In this document: positions 37,261-48,600 of the stretch, one piece after another
How positions within the stretch are numbered: the stretch's first letter is position 1
Layout of the letters: every line of letters starts with the position of its first letter
Notes under the pieces: generated by a model
The model's database searches: none
Told to the model about the DNA's origin: nothing
What the model saw: the letters and a program-made list of their open reading frames with translations, nothing else
Source of the DNA: Pseudomonas fortuita
Lineage (GTDB): Bacteria > Pseudomonadota > Gammaproteobacteria > Pseudomonadales > Pseudomonadaceae
Assembly: GCF_026898135.2 (NCBI RefSeq)
Contig: NZ_CP114035.2
Span: forward strand, 4,319,501-4,383,500
Direction of reading: 5' to 3'
Length of the DNA stretch: 64,000 nucleotides
Made by a program: the position numbers and the translations under genes

Positions 37261-38910
37261 ATGTCCCAGTCCTCCCGCGGCGCCGTGCAGGATCTCTTCG
37301 CCCTGCTCAAGCCGTTCAAATATACCGTCGCGCTGTCCGTCATCCTGGGCATGGTCGGCGGCCTCAGCATCACCTTCCTGCTGGCCACCATCAACCGCGC
37401 CCTGCACGACGACAGCGGCCTGACCCAAGGCGTTGTCTGGGGTTTCGCCGGGCTTTGCCTGGTGGCCCTGGCCAGCTCGGTGTTTTCCGACATCGGTAGC
37501 AACCGGGTAGGCCAGAACATCATCGCCGCCTTGCGCAAGGAACTGGGCGAGAAGGTTCTGTCTGCCCCCATCGAACAGATCGAGCGCTATCGCAGCCATC
37601 GACTGATCCCCGTGCTGACGCACGACGTGGACACCATCAGCGATTTCGCTTTCGCTTTCGCGCCATTGGCGATCGCCCTGACCGTTACCTTGGGCTGCCT
37701 TGGCTATCTGGCATTGCTTTCCTGGCCGATGTTCCTGCTGATGCTGGCAGCGATCGCACTCGGTACCGTCGTGCAGTACATCGCCCGATCCAAGGGCATT
37801 CGAGGGTTTGTTGCGGCACGGGACGCCGAAGATGAACTGCAACGGCATTACAATGCGATTGCCGCCGGTGCCAAGGAGCTGCGCATCCACCGCGCGCGCC
37901 GCCAACGCATGTTCAGCCGCAATATCCAAGGCACAGCTGACCAGATACGCGATATCCAGATCCGCTCCATCAATACCTTCGTCATCGCCAAGACCTTCGG
38001 CTCGATGCTGTTCTTCGTGGTTATCGGCCTGGCCCTTGCCCTGCAATCCTTGTGGCCTAGCGGCGACAAGGCAGTAATGAGCGGCTTCGTGCTGGTACTG
38101 CTGTACATGAAAGGCCCGCTGGAATATCTGGTAGGCACGTTGCCCATCGTCAGCCGGGCTCAGATCGCCTTCCGCCGGATTGCCGAGTTGTCCGAACAGT
38201 TCTCCTCCCCCGAGCCGCACCTGCTGCTCGAAGACAAGGCCAGCCAGCTGCCCGTCTTGCGTACTCTCGAGTTGCATGACGTGCGTTTTGCCTTCCCTCC
38301 GGTCGACGGCAATGCGCCGTTTACCCTTGGGCCGGTGAACCTGCAGGTCAGCCAGGGCGATATCGTGTTCATCGTCGGTGAAAACGGCTGTGGCAAGACC
38401 ACCCTGATCAAGCTGCTGCTAGGTCTGTATCCGCCGCAAAAAGGCGAGATACGCATCAACGACCAACCCATCACCGCGCTCAATCGCGACGATTACCGCC
38501 AGCTCTTCACCACTGTCTTTTCTGATTACTACCTGTTCGACGACCCCTTCCTGGGCGCGCAGCAGGTGCCGGAGAGCGCCGAGGTCTATCTCAAGCGGCT
38601 GGAAATTGCACACAAGGTCAGCATCCGCGACGGCAGTTTCACCACCACCGACCTCTCGACCGGGCAACGCAAGCGGCTGGCACTGATCAACGCCTGGCTC
38701 GAGGAGCGCCCGGTGCTGGTGTTCGACGAATGGGCAGCGGACCAGGACCCGACATTCCGGCGCATCTTCTATACCGAGCTGCTCCCCGAACTGAAGCGCC
38801 TGGGCAAGACCATCATCGTCATCAGCCATGATGACCGCTATTTCGATGTCGCCGACCAACTGGTGCGCATGGAGGCCGGTAGGGTGCTGGTCGAAACGTG
38901 CGTCGCCTGA
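37261..38910 (+). CDS. pvdE: PvdE, ABC exporter of the pyoverdine precursor
   Basis: 549 residues; the ATG follows AGGAG. The first 320 residues are a six-helix exporter membrane domain. The ATPase domain has Walker A GENGCGKTTLIKLLLG (near 378), the atypical signature LSTGQRKRLALINAWL and Walker B PVLVFDEWAADQDP. These features mark the cyclic-peptide exporter branch (PvdE/SyrD). It moves acylated ferribactin from cytoplasm to periplasm, where PvdP, PvdM, PvdO and PtaA act. It is probably co-transcribed with pvdA. Confidence 0.95.
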   Translation: MSQSSRGAVQDLFALLKPFKYTVALSVILGMVGGLSITFLLATINRALHDDSGLTQGVVWGFAGLCLVALASSVFSDIGSNRVGQNIIAALRKELGEKVLSAPIEQIERYRSHRLIPVLTHDVDTISDFAFAFAPLAIALTVTLGCLGYLALLSWPMFLLMLAAIALGTVVQYIARSKGIRGFVAARDAEDELQRHYNAIAAGAKELRIHRARRQRMFSRNIQGTADQIRDIQIRSINTFVIAKTFGSMLFFVVIGLALALQSLWPSGDKAVMSGFVLVLLYMKGPLEYLVGTLPIVSRAQIAFRRIAELSEQFSSPEPHLLLEDKASQLPVLRTLELHDVRFAFPPVDGNAPFTLGPVNLQVSQGDIVFIVGENGCGKTTLIKLLLGLYPPQKGEIRINDQPITALNRDDYRQLFTTVFSDYYLFDDPFLGAQQVPESAEVYLKRLEIAHKVSIRDGSFTTTDLSTGQRKRLALINAWLEERPVLVFDEWAADQDPTFRRIFYTELLPELKRLGKTIIVISHDDRYFDVADQLVRMEAGRVLVETCVA

Positions 38911-39028
38911 TGCAACAAAAGCGAAACATTTGCATTCCGGTTTGTCACCCATCGTGCGTCATACCCGTAGTCGACATAAAAACAGATCTGCCCAGCCTGC
39001 CCACTCAACATCTACAACGAGCACCGAA
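38911..39028 (+). other. pvdE-fpvA spacer, promoter region of fpvA
   Basis: 118 bp with no gene. No TAAAT-N16-CGT box is present, unlike upstream of pvdR, pvdP, pvdM and pvdA. A different sigma factor, such as the FecI/FpvI-like one encoded at 25178-25678, may therefore drive fpvA. I could not define a precise promoter, and read-through from pvdE is possible. Confidence 0.45.
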
Positions 39029-41455
39029 ATGCCCACCCACCTTCGATTGAATCACTTGACCAGGGCGCTTGGCCTTCGACGCGCTTTCAATGCACAACTG
39101 CCAGCGCTGGCCCTCACCCTGGCGCTGCCCCTGGCGGCCCAGGCGCAAGATCAGCAACTGACTTTGAATATCCCGGCACAGCCACTGAGCTCGGCGCTGC
39201 AGAAGTTTGCAGAACTGACCGACGTGCAGGTGCTGTACGAGCCCGGTGCCGTGCAGAACCTTCGCTCGGGTGCGTTAAGCGGTCGTCACAGCCTGGATCA
39301 ATCGGTGCGTATCTTGCTCGGGGAGAGTGGGCTGCGCTATCAGCTGCGCGACAACACATTGACCTTGCAGGCGAGCAACGAGGGTGACAGCGCAATGCTC
39401 CTCGATGCCACGAGCATCCAGTCCGCTGCCTTGGGTGCAACTACCGAAAACACAGGCTCATACACCACGGGTGTGACCAGCACGGCCACCAGGCTGGGGC
39501 TGTCACCCCGGGAGACGCCCCAATCGGTCAGCGTCGTCACCCGCCAACAGATGGACGACCAGAACATGCAGTCCCTGGAAGACGTGGCCATGGCCGCGAC
39601 AGGGATCAATACCGTCAAGGGTTTCGGCACCGAGCGCCCACTGTATTACTCGCGAGGGTTCCAGGTGGACGACCTGCAGGTCGATGGCCTGCCGACCAGC
39701 GTGACTGAAAGCTTCTCGATGGACGTCATGTCGGTCAATAACATGGCCATGTATGATCGGGTCGAGATCGTGCGCGGCGCCAATGGCCTGCTGCAGGGGG
39801 CGGGCAGCCCGTCGGCAGCCATCAACATGGTGCGCAAGCGGCCTACCCGGAGCTATCAGCTCAAGGCCGAGATCGGCGCAGGTTCATGGGATAACTACCG
39901 CACCCAGCTGGATGTCGGCGGTCCGTTGAATGCCGAAGGGACACTGCGCGGTCGAACGGTACTGATGTACAACAACCGCAATAGCTACCAGGATTACGCC
40001 GGCAAGGAAAACCAGCTGTTCTATGCCATCGGCGAAGCTGACCTGAGTGACTCGACCACCTTGACCCTCGGTGGCTCGCTGCAGCAGGACAACAACAATG
40101 GTTACGACTGGGGTGGCCTGCCAACACACCAGGACGGCAGTTTCTACGACTTCTCCCGCTCGACCTCCCTGGCCGGCAAATGGGCCTATCTGGACAAGCT
40201 GAACCGCAACGTCTTCGCCGATATCAAGCATTCGTTCAACGAAGACTGGAACCTGACCGTCGCGACCAACCTCATCTGGTCCAATGCGGACTTTTTGGCA
40301 CAGGTCGGTTATCACACCGGCGAGACCGACTCGTCGATGCAGCACTACCCCAACAGCGCCAGATACGATGACGAGCAGGTCAACCTGGATGCAGCGCTGA
40401 ATGGTGCGTTCAACCTGATGGGCCAGAAGCATGAAGTGGTCGTGGGCACAAGCATGCGCCGCGATCGCCTGCAGTACGTGACCGGCTCGCCGAGCTTCTA
40501 CCCCAAGGTAGACGTCCTCGACTTCAATGCTTCGCAATTCCCCAAACCGGAAATAGTCGGCAACCTTACGCCAAGCCGCCACGTGCGCAAGGACAAAGGG
40601 ATCTACGCGGCTACCCGTCTTAATCCTACCGACGACCTCCACGTAATCCTCGGCAGCCGCTTGAGCTGGGTCGATTACGATACCCAAGGACCTTGGGAAA
40701 CCGATCGCTTCAAGGAAGACCGCAAGGTCATTCCGTATGGGGGCATCGTTTATGACATCACCGATCAGACCTCGGTCTACGCCAGTTACACTGAAATCTA
40801 CAAACTGCAAAGCAACTACAGTGTCGACAACAAGCTGCTGGCCCCCACCACGGGCAGCAACTACGAGATCGGCCTCAAGAACGAGCTGTTCGACGGCAGG
40901 CTCAACACCTCTCTGGCGCTGTTCCAGGTCGATCAGACTGGCCTGCCCCAGGTCGTGCCAGAAGCCGGTCGTGTGTGCGGACCGAACCGCGATGCACGTT
41001 GCTATACCGAAGGTGCCAAGGTGCGCAATCGCGGTTTCGATGCCGAAGTGTCAGGCGAGCTGATGCCTGGGTGGAATGCTTCGATGGGCTACACCTACAG
41101 CCATCCCAAGTACGTTGCCGGGGCCAACAAGGGCGACACCTACGGTACGGAAAACTCGCCCCAGCGACTGTTCAAGGCGGCTACCACCTACCAGCTGCCG
41201 GGTGCGCTGGACCAGTGGCGAGTGGGTACCAGCGTCTATCACCAGAGCAAGCTCTACCTGAACAACATCACCCAGAGCGCTTACAACCTGGTCGATCTCA
41301 ATGCCAACTTTCGGGTCAACCAGAACGTTAGCGTGCAGTTGAACCTCAACAACGTGTTTGACGAGAAATACTACACTGCCATCTTCAGCGAAGACACCGG
41401 CAACTACTACGGCGCCCCACGCAATTTCGCGCTTACCCTGCGTTACGAAAACTGA
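39029..41455 (+). CDS. fpvA: FpvA, TonB-dependent ferripyoverdine receptor with signalling domain
   Basis: 808 residues from the ATG at 39029. A signal peptide ends LPLAAQA. An N-terminal STN signalling domain (LTLNIPAQPLSSALQKFAEL to LGESGLRYQL, about residues 44-110) precedes the plug (TPQSVSVVTRQQMDDQNMQS, VEIVRGANGLLQGAGSPSAA) and a 22-strand barrel. The STN domain means it both imports ferripyoverdine and signals across the envelope to an anti-sigma factor. The last residue is Asn rather than the frequent terminal Phe. It ends in a strong terminator. Confidence 0.94.
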   Translation: MPTHLRLNHLTRALGLRRAFNAQLPALALTLALPLAAQAQDQQLTLNIPAQPLSSALQKFAELTDVQVLYEPGAVQNLRSGALSGRHSLDQSVRILLGESGLRYQLRDNTLTLQASNEGDSAMLLDATSIQSAALGATTENTGSYTTGVTSTATRLGLSPRETPQSVSVVTRQQMDDQNMQSLEDVAMAATGINTVKGFGTERPLYYSRGFQVDDLQVDGLPTSVTESFSMDVMSVNNMAMYDRVEIVRGANGLLQGAGSPSAAINMVRKRPTRSYQLKAEIGAGSWDNYRTQLDVGGPLNAEGTLRGRTVLMYNNRNSYQDYAGKENQLFYAIGEADLSDSTTLTLGGSLQQDNNNGYDWGGLPTHQDGSFYDFSRSTSLAGKWAYLDKLNRNVFADIKHSFNEDWNLTVATNLIWSNADFLAQVGYHTGETDSSMQHYPNSARYDDEQVNLDAALNGAFNLMGQKHEVVVGTSMRRDRLQYVTGSPSFYPKVDVLDFNASQFPKPEIVGNLTPSRHVRKDKGIYAATRLNPTDDLHVILGSRLSWVDYDTQGPWETDRFKEDRKVIPYGGIVYDITDQTSVYASYTEIYKLQSNYSVDNKLLAPTTGSNYEIGLKNELFDGRLNTSLALFQVDQTGLPQVVPEAGRVCGPNRDARCYTEGAKVRNRGFDAEVSGELMPGWNASMGYTYSHPKYVAGANKGDTYGTENSPQRLFKAATTYQLPGALDQWRVGTSVYHQSKLYLNNITQSAYNLVDLNANFRVNQNVSVQLNLNNVFDEKYYTAIFSEDTGNYYGAPRNFALTLRYEN

Positions 41456-41465
41456 TCCCCCCCCT

Positions 41466-41499
41466 GCGCCAGCCACCGCCGAAGGTGGCTGGCGCCTTT
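41466..41499 (+). terminator. Intrinsic terminator of fpvA
   Basis: The 12-bp perfect stem GCGCCAGCCACC / GGTGGCTGGCGC has a 6-base loop and is followed by three T, 10 bp after the fpvA stop. Confidence 0.85.
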
Positions 41500-41608
41500 C
41501 CCTCCTCTGTTCCTACACCACCTGTCTGCTTGATTCAGCAGGGCCCTGACGCGGGGCTCGCCAGGGCATTGCGCTCAGCGCGACCACAATGCCCTTGGGG
41601 CTGGAGGT

Positions 41609-42565
41609 CTATCGTGCCTTGGCGATAAGCGCAAGCAGACTGTCGACCAATCGCTTGTACACTGTCGAAACTTCTGCAGTCACTGACATCATGCGCAGCA
41701 GGTCGTGGGTCATGTCCTGCGCCAGGATGATTTCCACATCCACCCCGGATGCTTGCAATCGCTCAGCGTAGGCTTGCCCTTCATCCAGCAGCGGATCCAG
41801 GCCGGCCAGCAGGACGATGGCTGGAGCGACACCGCTCAGGCTTTCTGCGCGCAAGGGAGAGAAACGCCAGTCGTGACGATCCAGGTGTTCGCGTGCATAA
41901 AGGTCATAGAACCATTCGAGCGTTTCGTCTTCCAGCAGGTACCCCTCCCCAAACAGGGTGCGCGAGGCGTATTCGCCCCCCGCATCCGTGACCGGGTAAC
42001 ACAACAGTTGCCCGATCGGCCGTACCACGGCCGCCAGGCCTTGCCTGGCGGCATGCAGGGCCAAGGTGGTGGCCAGGGTCGCGCCCACGCTGTCGCCCGC
42101 AAGGACGACGCGTTGCAGGTCCAGCCCCTGTGCCTGGGCGATGGAGGGCAGCGCTTCGAGCACATCCCAACCGTCCTCGAAAGCCGTTGGGAACCGGTGC
42201 TCAGGGGCCAGGCGATAGCCTACCGAAACCACCGCGCAGCCTGACCGTGCGCACAGCTCACGGCATACGCCATCATGTGAATCCAGGCTGCCGACGACAA
42301 AGCCACCGCCATGGAAATAAACCAGCACCGGCAGGGGCCGGCCATCGGCCTGCGCAGGTTTGTAAACACGCAACGGCAAAGCCGTACCATCGCGTGCGGT
42401 GCAGGTCAGCGAACCTAGCGCCAGGTCCTGCGGCGCTTGCCAGCGAAGACGCTGCGTGGCCAACTCGAAACGGGTGCGTGCCTGCACCGGACCCAGCCGA
42501 TGCAAGGCCTGATCCTGTGGGTTCATTGCAACCATATCGAGAAACGCTTCCAGATCGTTATTCAA
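41609..42565 (-). CDS. Alpha/beta hydrolase of the hormone-sensitive-lipase family
   Basis: 318 residues from a TTG with AAGGAAT six bases upstream; the next in-frame ATG is 11 codons on. The oxyanion motif is YFHGGGFVVGSLDSHDG. The catalytic Ser is in VLAGDSVGATLATT, the Asp in LLAGLDPLLDEGQ and the His in DMTHDLLRM, so the triad is complete. There is no signal peptide, so it is cytoplasmic. It lies 37 bp after the last peptide-synthetase gene in the same direction and should be co-transcribed. The substrate is unknown; it could act on the peptide thioester or an acyl chain. Confidence 0.8.
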   Translation of the reverse strand: MNNDLEAFLDMVAMNPQDQALHRLGPVQARTRFELATQRLRWQAPQDLALGSLTCTARDGTALPLRVYKPAQADGRPLPVLVYFHGGGFVVGSLDSHDGVCRELCARSGCAVVSVGYRLAPEHRFPTAFEDGWDVLEALPSIAQAQGLDLQRVVLAGDSVGATLATTLALHAARQGLAAVVRPIGQLLCYPVTDAGGEYASRTLFGEGYLLEDETLEWFYDLYAREHLDRHDWRFSPLRAESLSGVAPAIVLLAGLDPLLDEGQAYAERLQASGVDVEIILAQDMTHDLLRMMSVTAEVSTVYKRLVDSLLALIAKAR

Positions 42566-42602
42566 CTTGATATTCCTTGAAAAAACCGCCTGGCGCTTGC
42601 AC

Positions 42603-45600
42603 TCAGGCAGCGCCAGTCACGGAGAGGCAGTGATCAATCAGCAGTTCAAGTTCTTCGCGATAGCTTTCCATCAGGGCGTCGATGGTCTGCGCCCGATAAC
42701 GACGTTTGCTGTAGACGCATCGCAATGAAAGCGAGCCGTCGTAGACCTGGCCGACGATCTCCAGCCAGTTGGCCAGGCGCGCCCTCGGGCTATAGCAATC
42801 GCCTGACCCTTCCGGCGCAGGCTCAAGCAAAGCGTGCTTGTCAAAGCTTTGGTCGAACTGACCGAAATAGTTGAACGTCACCCGCGGTTGAGCTACTGCC
42901 GCCAGGCGCTCGCGCATCCGAGGTTCGCCCAGGTAACGCAACACGCCATAACCGACCCCCTTGTCAGGTACCGCCGCCAATTGCCGTTGCGTGGCCAGGA
43001 TCGACTCACCGACCGCCGCAGCCTCGCCAGGGGCGAGACGTACCGGGAACATGCTGGTAAACCAGCCCACTGTCCGGGACAGATCCACGCCTTCGTAAAG
43101 GTCTTCGCGACCATGTCCTTCCAGCTGGATCAATGCGGCCTCTTCGCCACTCCAACGGCACAGCACACGTGCCAGCGCCGCCAGTAGGATGTCGTTCACC
43201 TGCGTGCGATAGGCGGCAGGCGCCTGTTTGAGCAACTGCGCAGTCTTTTCCCGTGTCAGGTACAGATGGGCGGCCGCCTGCTCGCTGACCTCATTGCGCC
43301 CGCGCGGGTTGTCGCAAGGAAACTCGTTCGACAGCGGTTCGAGTTGAGCAAGCCACCAGTCACCCTGCTGCGCGCCAATCGATGCAGCCTCTTTTCGCAG
43401 AAGCTCTGCCCAGGCCCTGTAGCTCGTGGTGCGAGCAGGCAATGCCGGCGTGTCACCCTGGGTACAGGCCTGGTAAGCCCGCTGCAGGTCTTCGAGCAGT
43501 ACCCGCCATGACACACCGTCCATGACCAGGTGATGGATGACCAGCAACAGTCGCGCCTGCCCATCGGCAAGCTGTACGTGCACAGCTCGCCAGACAGGTC
43601 CATCGACAAGCCTCAGGCTACGTTGAGCCTGATTCGCCAGCGTCATCAGCGCCTGCTCGTCACAAGCCTGTTCCCGCTGCAGCAGCGGTTGCCTGGCCTC
43701 ATCAGGTGTCAGGTAGCGTTGCAGCCAACGACCGTTCTCCTGAACGAAGCGCAGCCGCAGGGCGTCATGGTGCGCTTCGATGCAGGCAAGCGCTTGGTCG
43801 AGCGCATCCAGGTCCAGCGCGATGCGCGGTTTGAGCATCAGGGCCTGGTTGAAGTGCGCGGGGTCCGCAAGCGCCTCGGCGAACATCCACTCCTGGATGG
43901 GCAGCAGATTGAACAGGCCGTCGACCGCCCCGGTATCGGCCACCTGCACGGGTGCATGGTCGGCCTGCTCCTGTTTGCCGACGATCGCCTCGATCGTCTG
44001 ATAACGCAGCACATCACGGAGTTTGAGTTCCATGTCCAAGGTCGGGTGATTCCTCACCCGAGACACCACCTGCAGGCTGAGGATGGAGTCGCCGCCAAGC
44101 TCGAAGAAGTTGTCCGTAATGCCAATGGGATCGACCTGCAGTACCTCTTCCCAGATCTGCGCCAGCAATCGCTCCTGTTCATTGCGAGGAGCGACATGCC
44201 CTGACGACTCGAATACCGGATCCGGCAGGCGCTTGCGGTCGAGCTTGCCGTTCGGCGTGACCGGGAATGAAGGCAACACGATGATCTGCGACGGCACCAT
44301 GTACTCCGGCAATTGGGCAGCCAGTACGGCTCTCAAAGCCTTCGCCATGCTCGTGTCTTCGCCTACCACATACCCGATCAGTTGCTTGCCCACCGTCGTT
44401 TCGTGCACGACAACGACGGCGTCCCGCACCCCGTCCTGGGTACGCAGAGCGGCTTCGACTTCACCGAGCTCGATCCGGAACCCCCTGATCTTGACTTGGT
44501 TGTCGATACGGCCCACGTAGTCGACCACACCGTCATCCCGTCTACGTACCAGGTCACCGCTGCGGTACAGACGGGCACCCTCCTTACCCAATGGGTCAGG
44601 CACGAAGCGCTCCGCAGTCAGGGCCGGGCGGCCATGATAGCCGCGAGCGACGCCGTCGCCGCCGATCATCAATTCGCCCGCGAAGCCCGGAGGCAGCGGG
44701 TTGAGCTCGTCATCGAGTACACGAAGGGAGCGCCGACCGACCGCATGGCCGATAGGCGCATAGGCAGCCGCACAATGACCGTCTCCAGGCACCTTCCACA
44801 AAAGCGGCGTCACCACCGTTTCGGTAGGGCCGTAGCCATTGGTCATCCAGGTGGGCTTGAGGGCCTTCCTGACCTGCTCGAACGTCTGTTCGGGCACCGC
44901 ATCGCCACCAAAGCAGTAGATCTGCACCGGTGGCGGCTGATCGCCGCTGGCCTGCACCGACTCTGCCAACTGCTTGAGGTAGGCCGGCGGGAAACAGGCG
45001 ATGGTGATGCGCTGGCGCCACAAAGCCTGCAGGGTCTGCTCCACTGTCCACACGTCACCGTCGCGTATGACCAGCGTGCCACCGCAGAGCAGGGTACTCA
45101 GCCAGCGCTCCTGAGCACCATCGAAGGCGAACGACATGAAATGCAGTTCTCGCGTCGAGGGCCCCATTTCGTATCGCTCCACGATAGCCTGACAATGCCG
45201 GCTCAATGGGCCCTGGGCGACAGCTACGCCTTTTGGCTTGCCGGTCGAGCCCGAGGTGTAGATCAGGTAGGCCAGGTTGCCGTCTTCGATGGCCGCAGGA
45301 GGCAGCGTCGGCTGGGGGACCCGCTGATCAGCAACAGGCTCGATGACGTGTACACGTTCCAGTGACGGCAGGCGCTGCAGCAGCGAGTGGCGCGTCACCA
45401 GCAGCTGCATGCCCGAATCCTCGATCATCCAGGCCAGGCGATCTGCCGGGTACTCGAGATCCAGAGGTACATAGGCAGCCCCCGTCTTCATGATCGCCAG
45501 CAACGTCACGACCAGCTCCAGCGACCGCTCCAGGGCCACGCCGACGATCACTTCGGGCGCGGCACCCTTGAGCCGCAGCACGGTGCACAGATGCTCGGCC

Positions 45601-48600
45601 TGCCGCTCCAGCTCCGCGTAGGTGAGGCTTCGCTCGGCACACACCAGCGCGACGGCATCCGGTTGGCGCTGAGCTTGCGCTGCAATCGACTGCGCCAGTG
45701 TCTGCGTACCATAGACCGTCGCAGGCTCGGCGCCCCATTGCGCTGCCTGCTCCAGTTGGGCAGGCAGCAAGCACTGCAGATTGCCAAGCCTCGCCCGAGG
45801 CTGGCTCAACATGGCGTCCAGTGTGGCTTCCATGGTCTGCCGGATGCCTTGTACCGACGCTTCACTGAAGCTGTTGCGCAGGTACAGGTATTCAATCGAC
45901 AAGGTGTCGTTGAGATGCACGGCCAAGTCCATGGGAACGTTGGTCACACCCACGCCACTGGATTCGCCAAAGCCCACTTCGGCATCGGACGACTCGCGCA
46001 TGCTCTCGTCGATCGGGTAGTTCTCGAACACGATAATGCTGTCGAACAGCGTCTGACCTGGGGTACCGGACCACCTCTGGACATCGTTCAGTGGGGTATG
46101 TGACCAGTTGCGCAGCTCCAGGTTGTAAGCCTGCAGGTCACGGAGCCAGTCCTCCAGGCAGGCGGTCGGGTCAAGTTCCTGCGATACCGGCAATGTGTTG
46201 ATGAACAGCCCCAAGGTGCTGTCCGCGCCCGGCAGCGACTCCGGCCGACCAGCGACGGTCGCCCCGAAGGTGACTGCAGATTTGGCCGTGTAGCGCTGCA
46301 GCAACAACAGCCAGGCGCCCTGGATTACGGTGTTGGGCGTGACTCTCAGGTTTCGGCAGTAATCCTGCAGGCGCGTCGTCCACGCTTTGTCCCAGCGTGA
46401 ATAGAGTGCGTTGTGCCCGGTTTCGTTGGCGCTGTGTCGCGGGTGAATCGTCTGGGCCAACAAGGTAGGCTCGACACCTGCCAGACTTTCACGCCAGAAG
46501 GCCTCCTGCCGCCCCTTGTCCTGGGCCTGCAGCCACGCGATGAAATCACCATAACGACCGACACTGCCGGACACTGGTTTGCCGGCGTAGTGCTGCATGA
46601 CCTCGGCAAACAGCCGGGAGGTGCTCCAGCCGTCCATCAAGATGTGGTGGCTGGTCCAGATCATGTGATAGGTGTTCGAGTCCAGCTTCACCAGCAATAG
46701 CCTATGCAGAGGTGCCTGGGTCAGGTCGAAACCGTTCAGCCACTCTTCATGGGCAAGCGCCTGCACGGTCGCGTCAGGCGCCTCGCTGCCCTGCAGATCG
46801 ATTTCCCTTACGGGCATCTGCGCCTGTGTATGGACAACCTGCAGCGGTTCGGCCAGGCCGGCCCAGTGGAAACTGGTACGCAGCACCTCGTGACGCGCGG
46901 TCACCGCTGCCCATGCCTGAATGAAAGGTGCGGTCTTCAGGCCGGTCACCGGCAGGCTGACCTGATGGATATACAGCCCTTCACCCTTCTCCTCGATGGA
47001 ATGGAACAGCATGCCCTGCTGCATCGGCGAGAGCGGGTAGACATCTTCGATGACGTCGGCGGACAGGGGCAACAACGCTCGCTGTTCTTCACTGACGGCG
47101 ACTCGGGCAATGACTGGCGCTTCGGATACAGGCGCATGGCGCTCCAACGTCGCGGCGAGCTGAGCGATGGTCTGGTGCTCGAATACCCGTTTCGGAGAGA
47201 CGTCGTAACCTGCAAGCCGCGCCTTGCTGGCGATGCGGATCGACACGATCGAGTCGCCACCAAGCTCGAAGAAGTTGTCGTGAATACCTACCTGTTCCCG
47301 CTGCAGGACTTCCTGCCAGATCAGCGCCAGGGCGCTTTCGACTTCGTTGCTCGGGGCGCTGTATTGCTGCACGTTGGCCTTGAGCTCGGGCATCGGCAGG
47401 CGCTTGCGGTCCAGCTTGCCGTTGGGTGACAGCGGCATGCTGTCGAGCAGAACGTAATGGTAAGGCACCATGTAATCAGGCAGCCGTCGCGCCAGTACGG
47501 CCTTTACATCGTTCAGGTGTTCTTCACGGTCGATGACGACAAACGCCACCAGTTGCTTGCCGGTCGCCAGGTCGATTGCCAGGACAGCGGCTTCCTTCAC
47601 GGCCGGGTGCTCCAGCAGGCTCGCCTCGATCTCGCCAAGCTCGATACGCAGGCCACGGATCTTCACCTGGTGGTCGATCCGCCCAGCGTACTCGATCACC
47701 CCGTCTTCACGCTGGCGCGCCAGGTCACCTGTGCGGTAGAGACGCTCCCCGTCACCGAAGGGGCTGACACAGAAACGCTCGGCCGTCAGCATCGCGCGCT
47801 CATGGTAACCGCGGGCCAGGCCGATACCGCCCAGATACAGTTCGCCCGTGACCGGCGCAGGCACCGGGTTGAGCTCATCGTCAAGAATGTAGGTATGCAG
47901 GTTGGCAATCGGCCGGCCGATCGGAACGCTGTGACTTTGCTCGTCCACACAGTGCCAATGGGTGACGTCGATAGCCGCTTCGGTAGGCCCGTACAGGTTG
48001 TAGAACTGGGTACCCGGCAGCAATGCCATCGCGCTGCGTTGCAGCTCAAGCGGCAGCGCCTCGCCGGAACACATCACCTGCCGTAGCGAAGTACAGGCCG
48101 CCTGCGGGCTGTCACCACTGATGAAGGCCTGCAGCATCGATGGCACGAAGTGCAACGTGGTGATGGCTTCGGTCTCGATCAGCCGCATGAGCAGCGCCGG
48201 GTCGCGATGTTCGCCCGGTTGGGCGAGCACCAGTCGGGCTCCCGTCATCAACGGCCAGAAAAACTCCCAGACCGATACATCGAAGCTGAAAGGGGTTTTC
48301 TGCAGGACCTTGTCATCGGTGCGCAACGCGTAGGCGTCCTGCATCCAGAACAGCCTGTTCAGCAGCGCTTCGTGGGTATTGGCGGCACCTTTGGGCTTGC
48401 CCGTCGAGCCGGAGGTGTAGATCACATAGGCCAGGTTGCCAGGGTGCCCTGCAAACGCCAGGTTGTCAGCCGGCCACGTCAGGCAGTCATCCAGCTCATC
48501 AAGCATCAGGGTGTGGATGTGTGGACAGGCAGGTAGCTGGACATTTCGATGGGTCAACAGCAGCTGGATTCGACTGTCTTCGATCATGTACGCCAGACGG

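Noticed and set aside
38828..39028. Longer in-frame start for fpvA inside pvdE
   Set aside because: The signal peptide begins after the ATG at 39029; the upstream residues have no counterpart in receptors.
41456..41608. Small plus-strand open frames between fpvA and the hydrolase
   Set aside because: They lack ribosome sites, overlap the terminator or the hydrolase end, and show no conserved features.
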